From Streptomyces sp. NBC_00154 (lineage in GTDB: Bacteria > Actinomycetota > Actinomycetes > Streptomycetales > Streptomycetaceae): a stretch of 64,000 bases of DNA. The notes beneath the pieces are model-generated. The model saw only the letters and a list, made by a program, of their open reading frames with translations, did not search any database and was not told the DNA's origin. Shown piece by piece: positions 59,451-64,000 of the stretch. The position numbers were made by a program, and so were the translations under genes. Positions within the stretch are counted from its first letter, which is position 1. Each line of letters opens with the position of its first letter. The stretch covers positions 62,001 to 126,000 of the forward strand of contig NZ_JAPEMI010000001.1 of assembly GCF_026342835.1 (NCBI RefSeq). The letters run 5' to 3'.

Positions 59451-61285
59451 GCGGGTTCTCCTTCGTCGTGAACGGCAGGTGCTCCGGAGGAGACCCAGAA
59501 ACGGATGGACTCGACAAGCACCACCAGTGCCACGGCCACTGCGAGAGCGGTGAGTGCCACGGTGAAGCCTGAATGCTGAGTGAATACGGCGGCGAGTACG
59601 GCCACCACCAAGGTCCGGCCCTCGTGCCCACCGATCGTCCGCACCAGCCACCGGGGCGGCGCGCCGGTGCCCCCGCGAATGCGGTACACCGTGTCGTAGT
59701 GATGGTAGGCAACGGCCGAAATCAGCCCGAAAGCCGCAGGAAGGGCTTGATCGACATCGCTGCGGGCGGCCAGAGCAAGGATCGTGCAGTACTCCGCCGC
59801 CCTGAATATCGGGGGTACGAGCCAGTCGAGTGCGCCCTTGAGCGGGCGGGCCACGGCGACACCTGAGCAGACCGCGTAGAAGACCGCGGCGACGATCATC
59901 TGCCGGCTGCCGAACGGCTGCGTCAAGGCGGCGGCGACCAGGGCCAGCGCGCCGACGAGGGCTGCCGCCGGTGCGGCCCAGCCGCTCCCAATACGGGGTC
60001 CCCGCGCCGCCACGAACTGGGCCAGCGGCCCGGAGTCCGCGAGGTCGGCGAGCGCCCCGGCGGCCCGGTCGGTGCGCTGCGCCTTGCGGGTCAGCGAACG
60101 CAGCAGGCGGCCGGCGGTGGTGTAGCAGGCCGCGACGGCGCACCCGACCAGCAGGGCGTAGAAGACGATCCGCGGGGTGGTCAGCGCGGTCAGCACGGCG
60201 ATCATCGCCCACCGCTCACCGATCGGCAGCACTATCATCCGGCGCAGCCAGACCGTCCAGCCGACGCTGTCGAGCTTGTCGGAGAGCGCTGCCGTCGGGC
60301 TCGAATTGGCGACCGCGTCGTGGTTGGCCTCGTTGAACGAGAAGTCGACGACATGGCGGCAGGTCTGCAGCACCATCGCGCCGAGCGCGATCGCCCACAC
60401 GTCGTCGCCGTTGCGGGCGGCGCCGAGGGCGAGTCCCGCGTAGTACGCGTACTCCTTGGCGCGGTCGAACGTGGCGTCCAGCCAGGCGCCCATCGTCGAG
60501 TACTGCAGCGAGTAACGGGCGAGCTGCCCGTCGGTGCAGTCCAGGACGAACGAGAAGAGCAGCAGCAGCCCTGCGGCGATGTAACCGCCGCGGCTGCCGG
60601 TGGCCGCGCAGCCCGCCGCGATCAGCGCGGTGAGCAGGGAGGCGGTGGTGACCTGGTTCGGGGTGAGGCCGCGGCGCGCGCACCAGCGCGCGATGTAGCG
60701 CGAGTACGGGCTGATGAAGAACGTGGTGAAGAAGCCGTCGCGGGCCTTCACGGCGCTGCGCAGCCGTACCGCCTCGTCGTCGACCGCGGCCACGGCGGAC
60801 TGCGCGGTGGCGCGGGCGGCCTGGTCGGCGGGGACGGCGGCGACGAGCGAGCCGAGCTCGGGCCGCTGTACGGCGGTGCCCTCGGCCTCCAGTGCGACGG
60901 CGATGCGGCCGGGCACGGTGCGGTCGGTGACGGGCACGGTGTCCGTGCCGCCGGCCCGTCCCACAGGGATGCCCGCGCCGACTGCCGCAGCGGTGCTGCG
61001 CAGGGCCTGGACGAGCGCGGCACGCACCTCAGGCTGCGCGGTGAGTGCACCGGGCACGGTGACGGCGGGGAAGCGGGGGTCGGTCAGTCCGAGCCGGAGG
61101 GCGTGGACATGCCCGACGAAGCGGGGATCGACCAGGGCGACACGGGCGTCGGCGGGAGCCGCGGCGAGCAGCTCCGCGGCTTCGGTGACATCAGCGGCGG
61201 CCTGTACGTCGAAGCCCAGTGACCTCAGATCGTCCTCGAGCGACGACCCGGGTACCGGCGCACCGGTGAGGATGGCGGTCGACAG
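59447..61285 (-). CDS. DUF5941/CDP-alcohol phosphotransferase fusion protein
   Basis: About 612 aa. The N-terminal ~210 residues form a DUF5941-like globular domain. The C-terminal part is a polytopic CDP-alcohol phosphotransferase (DCTDGQLARYSLQYSTMGAW followed by LDATFDRAKEYAYY) with additional helices. An ATG exists only at 61057; the upstream frame remains strongly coding (STAILTGAPVPGSSLEDDLR, SLGFDVQAAADVTEAAELLA) to a CTG at 61285 preceded by AAGGAG. I take the CTG as the start. It overlaps the nucleotidyltransferase gene by ATGA and is the first gene of the cluster. Confidence 0.85.
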   Translation of the reverse strand: MSTAILTGAPVPGSSLEDDLRSLGFDVQAAADVTEAAELLAAAPADARVALVDPRFVGHVHALRLGLTDPRFPAVTVPGALTAQPEVRAALVQALRSTAAAVGAGIPVGRAGGTDTVPVTDRTVPGRIAVALEAEGTAVQRPELGSLVAAVPADQAARATAQSAVAAVDDEAVRLRSAVKARDGFFTTFFISPYSRYIARWCARRGLTPNQVTTASLLTALIAAGCAATGSRGGYIAAGLLLLFSFVLDCTDGQLARYSLQYSTMGAWLDATFDRAKEYAYYAGLALGAARNGDDVWAIALGAMVLQTCRHVVDFSFNEANHDAVANSSPTAALSDKLDSVGWTVWLRRMIVLPIGERWAMIAVLTALTTPRIVFYALLVGCAVAACYTTAGRLLRSLTRKAQRTDRAAGALADLADSGPLAQFVAARGPRIGSGWAAPAAALVGALALVAAALTQPFGSRQMIVAAVFYAVCSGVAVARPLKGALDWLVPPIFRAAEYCTILALAARSDVDQALPAAFGLISAVAYHHYDTVYRIRGGTGAPPRWLVRTIGGHEGRTLVVAVLAAVFTQHSGFTVALTALAVAVALVVLVESIRFWVSSGAPAVHDEGEPA

Positions 61286-61533
61286 ACGAACTCACTCCTT
61301 GGTGCTGACAGGGTCGGCGCGCGACAGTGCGGCCCGGATGCGGGCCGGCGGCACGTCGGCAGAGGCTATCTGATGAACGGAAGTGGGAGTTCACCGCCCG
61401 TTTATGTTCCGTTCGGGGTGGGCCGCCATCATGCGGCGCCGCGCGCGATCATCATCGTCGATCCCTGCCTCGCCCGACAAACCGCGGCGGCCTCGGCCGA
61501 TGACCGCGGCGGCATGGACCTAGGGTGACAGAC

Positions 61534-62517
61534 ATGACATGGCTGATCACAGGCGGAGCGGGATATATCGGGGCACATGTGGTGCGTGCCATGACGGGCG
61601 CCGGGGAGCGGGTGGTCGTCCTGGACGACCTCTCCACCGGCATTCCCGAGCGGCTCCCGGCCGATGTACCGCTGGTCCGCGGCTCGGCCGCCGACCGCAC
61701 ACTGCTCGACCGGGTGCTCGCCGAGCACGCCGTGACCGGTGTGGTGCATCTCGCAGCGAAGAAGCAGGTCGGAGAGTCCGTCGAGAAGCCGCTGCTCTAC
61801 TACCGGGAGAACGTCTCGGGGCTCGCGGTTCTGCTCGAGGCCGTCGTCGCGGCCGGTGTGCAGCGTTTCGTCTTCTCCTCCTCAGCCGCGGTGTACGGCG
61901 TACCGGACGCGGAGCTGATCGCCGAGGAGACCCCCTGCACCCCGATCAATCCGTACGGTGAGACGAAGCTCGCCGGGGAATGGCTGGTCCGGGCGGCCGG
62001 GAAGGCGCACTCCCTGTCCACCGGCTGTCTGCGCTACTTCAATGTGGCGGGAGCGGCCGAACCGGAACTGTCGGACACCGGTGTCTTCAATGTCATTCCG
62101 ATGTTCTTCGACCGGCTGACCCGCGGCGAGGCCCCGCGGATCTTCGGCGACGACTATCCGACGCCGGACGGTACCTGCATTCGCGACTACATCCATGTCG
62201 CCGACCTCGCCGACGCCCATCTCGCGGTGGCCCGCAGACTGAGCGAGCGGGGCGGTCCCGCGGACCTGACCGTGAACGTCGGCCGCGGCGAGGGCGTCTC
62301 GGTGCGCGAGCTCGCCGATCTGGTGGGCGAGATCACCGGCCACCACATCAAGCCGGAGACCGAGCCGCGCCGGCCCGGCGACGCGGCCAGGGCCGTCGCC
62401 TCCGCCACGCGGATGTCCGAGGAGCTGGGCTGGACGGCCCGGCGCGGGGTGCGGGAGATGGTCGAGTCGGCCTGGGAGGGCTGGTGCCTGCGCCACCCCC
62501 AGGCGCTCGGCACATGA
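61534..62517 (+). CDS. galE: UDP-glucose 4-epimerase
   Basis: A 327-aa extended SDR. ATG 61534 (MTWLITGGAGYIGAHVVRAM) follows AGGGTGA; a GTG at 61525 is an alternative. GGAGYIG is the NAD motif, FSSSAAVYG gives the catalytic Ser region and INPYGETKLAGEWLV the YxxxK pair. It interconverts UDP-glucose and UDP-galactose. It is divergent from the glycopolymer operon and probably supplies galactose donors for it. The shared gap (61286-61533) should contain both promoters. Confidence 0.92.
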   Translation: MTWLITGGAGYIGAHVVRAMTGAGERVVVLDDLSTGIPERLPADVPLVRGSAADRTLLDRVLAEHAVTGVVHLAAKKQVGESVEKPLLYYRENVSGLAVLLEAVVAAGVQRFVFSSSAAVYGVPDAELIAEETPCTPINPYGETKLAGEWLVRAAGKAHSLSTGCLRYFNVAGAAEPELSDTGVFNVIPMFFDRLTRGEAPRIFGDDYPTPDGTCIRDYIHVADLADAHLAVARRLSERGGPADLTVNVGRGEGVSVRELADLVGEITGHHIKPETEPRRPGDAARAVASATRMSEELGWTARRGVREMVESAWEGWCLRHPQALGT

Positions 62518-62533
62518 CCCGCGCATGACCGCC

Positions 62534-62577
62534 CAACTGCTCTGACCTGCGACCGTTTCCGCAGGTCAGAGCAGTTG
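62534..62577 (+). terminator. Terminator after galE
   Basis: CAACTGCTCTGACCTGCG (62534-62551) pairs perfectly over 18 bp with CGCAGGTCAGAGCAGTTG (62560-62577) around an 8-nt loop, starting 17 bp after the galE stop. Confidence 0.88.
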
Positions 62578-62682
62578 ACAACGGTGTTCAGTACCGTGTT
62601 GCCGGATACCCCCCACCCGTAGTTCACTGGCCTTCTCGGGCCGGTACGGGCCCGGGTCCGCGAAACGACCGGAGGCGTCCCC

Positions 62683-63624
62683 ATGGGGGCTGGGCACGAT
62701 CACGGGCACACACACGGCGGGCCGCCGCCGACCGGTACCGCGGCCGCCGCGTACAAGGGGCGACTGCGGGTCGCTCTCTGCATCACGCTCACCGTGATGG
62801 TCCTGGAGATCGTCGGCGGTCTGCTCTCGGACTCGCTGGCGCTGATCGCCGACGCCGCCCATATGGCGACCGACGCACTGGGGCTCGGCATGGCGCTGCT
62901 GGCGATCCACTTCGCCAACAAGCCGGCCGGACTCAACCTCACCTTCGGCTACGCCCGGGCGGAGATCCTCGCCGCCCTGGCCAACTGTCTGCTGCTGCTC
63001 GGGGTCGGCGGCTATCTGCTGTTCGAGGCGGTCGAGCGCTTCATCACACCGACCGAGACCCGGGGCGGCCTGACGATCGTCTTCGCGCTGGTCGGCCTCG
63101 TCGCCAACATGATCTCCCTGTCGCTGCTGATGCGCGGACAGAAGGAGAGCCTCAATGTGCGCGGCGCCTATCTGGAAGTGCTGGCGGACGCGCTCGGATC
63201 GGTCACCGTGCTCGTCTCGGCGAGCATCATCCTGGCCACCGGCTGGCAGGCCGCCGACCCGATCGCCTCGCTGCTGATCGGCCTGATGATCGTCCCCCGC
63301 ACGGTGAAGCTGCTCCGGGAGACACTCAATGTGCTGCTGGAGTCGGCCCCGAAGGGTGTCGACATGGGAGAGGTACGGGCCCACATCACCGCCCTGCCCG
63401 GAGTGCTGGACGTCCACGACCTGCACGCCTGGACCATCACCTCGGGCATGCCGGTGCTCTCCGCCCATGTGGTGGTGCACCAGGAACTGCTCGACTCGGT
63501 GGGGCACGAGAAGCTGCTGCACGAACTGCAGGGCTGCCTCGGCGTCCACTTCGATGTCGAGCACTGCACATTCCAGCTCGAACCCATCGGTCATGCGGAG
63601 CACGAGGCCAAGCTCTGTCACTGA
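62683..63624 (+). CDS. Cation diffusion facilitator (ZnT/CzcD-like)
   Basis: A 313-aa CDF transporter. The N-terminus is His-rich (MGAGHDHGHTHGGPPP) and six membrane helices follow. Metal-site residues are in ADAAHMATDALGLGM (HxxxD, helix II) and GAYLEVLADALGSVTV (helix V, D at the HD/DD position). The C-terminal cytoplasmic domain (VDMGEVRAHITALPGVLDVH, DLHAWTITSG) is the usual dimerisation part. It exports zinc, cadmium or related ions using the proton gradient. ATG 62683 follows GGAGGCGTCCCC. Confidence 0.92.
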   Translation: MGAGHDHGHTHGGPPPTGTAAAAYKGRLRVALCITLTVMVLEIVGGLLSDSLALIADAAHMATDALGLGMALLAIHFANKPAGLNLTFGYARAEILAALANCLLLLGVGGYLLFEAVERFITPTETRGGLTIVFALVGLVANMISLSLLMRGQKESLNVRGAYLEVLADALGSVTVLVSASIILATGWQAADPIASLLIGLMIVPRTVKLLRETLNVLLESAPKGVDMGEVRAHITALPGVLDVHDLHAWTITSGMPVLSAHVVVHQELLDSVGHEKLLHELQGCLGVHFDVEHCTFQLEPIGHAEHEAKLCH

Positions 63625-63705
63625 ACGGCCCCTGGGGGGACGGGTGTAGGGTCCCCCCAGAGGCATTCGAGCCTCGCCCGTGTCTGAGAGAGGAGCTGAG
63701 GTTGA

Positions 63706-63774
63706 TGACCGTCGCGACGGCGCCTGACCGGCGCAGCATCCGGTCCTTCTTCAGCTCCCGGGTTCCCGGCTAGC
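63706..63774 (+). CDS. Possible leader peptide upstream of a methyltransferase gene
   Basis: A 22-codon frame MTVATAPDRRSIRSFFSSRV ending PG, with ATG 63706 behind GAGGAGCTGAGG. It ends about 60 bp before the methyltransferase start. Four Arg codons and three Ser pairs could serve attenuation, but no alternative terminator structure is obvious. It could also be a chance ORF with a good ribosome-binding site. Confidence 0.4.
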
Positions 63775-63835
63775 ACCCCGACTCACGCCGAGTCGCGACG
63801 TTGGCCGGAGCCCTCTCACTCAAGGGTTTCCCACG

Positions 63836-64000
63836 TTGACCGACAACGATCACGCCGTTCGTGACGATCACGCCGTTCGTTACGAGGCGTTCTTCTCCCT
63901 GCACCACAACCTGCCCCGGCAGAGCCCCGGCTCCGACGCCACCACCCGGCAGATGCTCGCCCTCACCGGCCCGCTGCCGCACCGTCCGCGCGTCCTCGAT
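63836..64000 (+). CDS. Class I SAM-dependent methyltransferase, 5' part (runs off window)
   Basis: A TTG start at 63836 gives (L)TDNDHAVRDDHAVRYEAFFS, LHHNLPRQSPGSDATTRQML and ALTGPLPHRPRVLD. This last stretch is the beginning of a UbiE/MerR-associated-type methyltransferase, with RVLD leading into the SAM-binding loop beyond the window. A tandem DHAVR duplication lies near the start. No ATG is available; the TTG has only a weak AAGGG upstream, so the start is uncertain. Confidence 0.6.
   Translation, partial: MTDNDHAVRDDHAVRYEAFFSLHHNLPRQSPGSDATTRQMLALTGPLPHRPRVLD

Overview
The window is high-GC actinobacterial chromosome and looks like Streptomyces. It carries a conservon (cvnA-D), a complete Streptomyces-type hopanoid operon, a cyclic-di-AMP riboswitch in front of a LysM/M23 hydrolase, a helix-turn-helix gene paired with a small membrane protein, and many GTG, TTG and possibly CTG starts with overlapping GTGA/ATGA junctions. 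I see no tRNA, rRNA or CRISPR array.

Layout. (1) 1-3584, minus strand: a conservon signalling cassette (CvnA sensor-like ATPase, CvnB roadblock, CvnC DUF742, CvnD small GTPase) followed by a GAF-domain gene cut by the window edge. (2) 4505-19463: a scrambled accessory region of about 14 kb between two direct copies of the 3' part of a metallo-beta-lactamase-fold gene. Only the right copy is part of an intact gene. Inside are debris of mobile and ordinary genes (pRiA4b ORF-3, IS1380, VanY, SDR, SMP-30, lipoprotein hydrolase, SSB, another transposase), a two-component system with a group II intron 30 bp upstream, an endonuclease/exonuclease/phosphatase-family membrane protein, a DUF4232 lipoprotein, an SRPBCC/HTH divergent pair, and a 3,067-bp ISL3-type element with a perfect 8-bp target duplication, a frameshifted transposase and a SEC-C passenger gene. 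(3) 19118-29000: MBL-fold hydrolase, F420/PPOX-type oxidoreductase, carboxymuconolactone-decarboxylase-like protein, amino-acid dehydrogenase, a TnpB-only IS200/IS605-type element, a very large secreted subtilase and a TetR regulator. (4) 29111-34537: a second disturbed region. An XRE regulator and a translationally coupled set of small genes are interrupted by an IS607-type element (serine recombinase plus TnpB) that abuts a truncated, frameshifted STM4012-type radical-SAM gene, followed by an intact STM4011-type radical-SAM gene. (5) 34596-40884: GDSL hydrolase, riboswitch-controlled LysM/M23 hydrolase, GH36 alpha-galactosidase, tyrosine phosphatase, DUF6126-type peptide and HTH-cupin regulator with a clear double operator.

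(6) 40952-53770, minus strand: the hopanoid operon hpnC-hpnD-hpnE-polyprenyl synthase-shc-hpnG-hpnH-ispG-dxs-aminotransferase. Its products make isoprenoid precursors (Dxs, IspG), build farnesyl diphosphate and squalene (prenyl synthase, HpnC/D/E), cyclise squalene to hopene (Shc) and add the C5 side chain (HpnH, HpnG, HpnO-like aminotransferase). (7) 54149-62577: a surface-glycopolymer cluster. An ABC exporter pair, a family-2 glycosyltransferase, two CDP-alcohol phosphotransferases, a glycerol-1-phosphate-dehydrogenase-like enzyme and a nucleotidyltransferase are coupled on the minus strand, with divergent galE. (8) 62683-64000: a cation diffusion facilitator, then a short leader ORF and the start of a probable methyltransferase running off the window.
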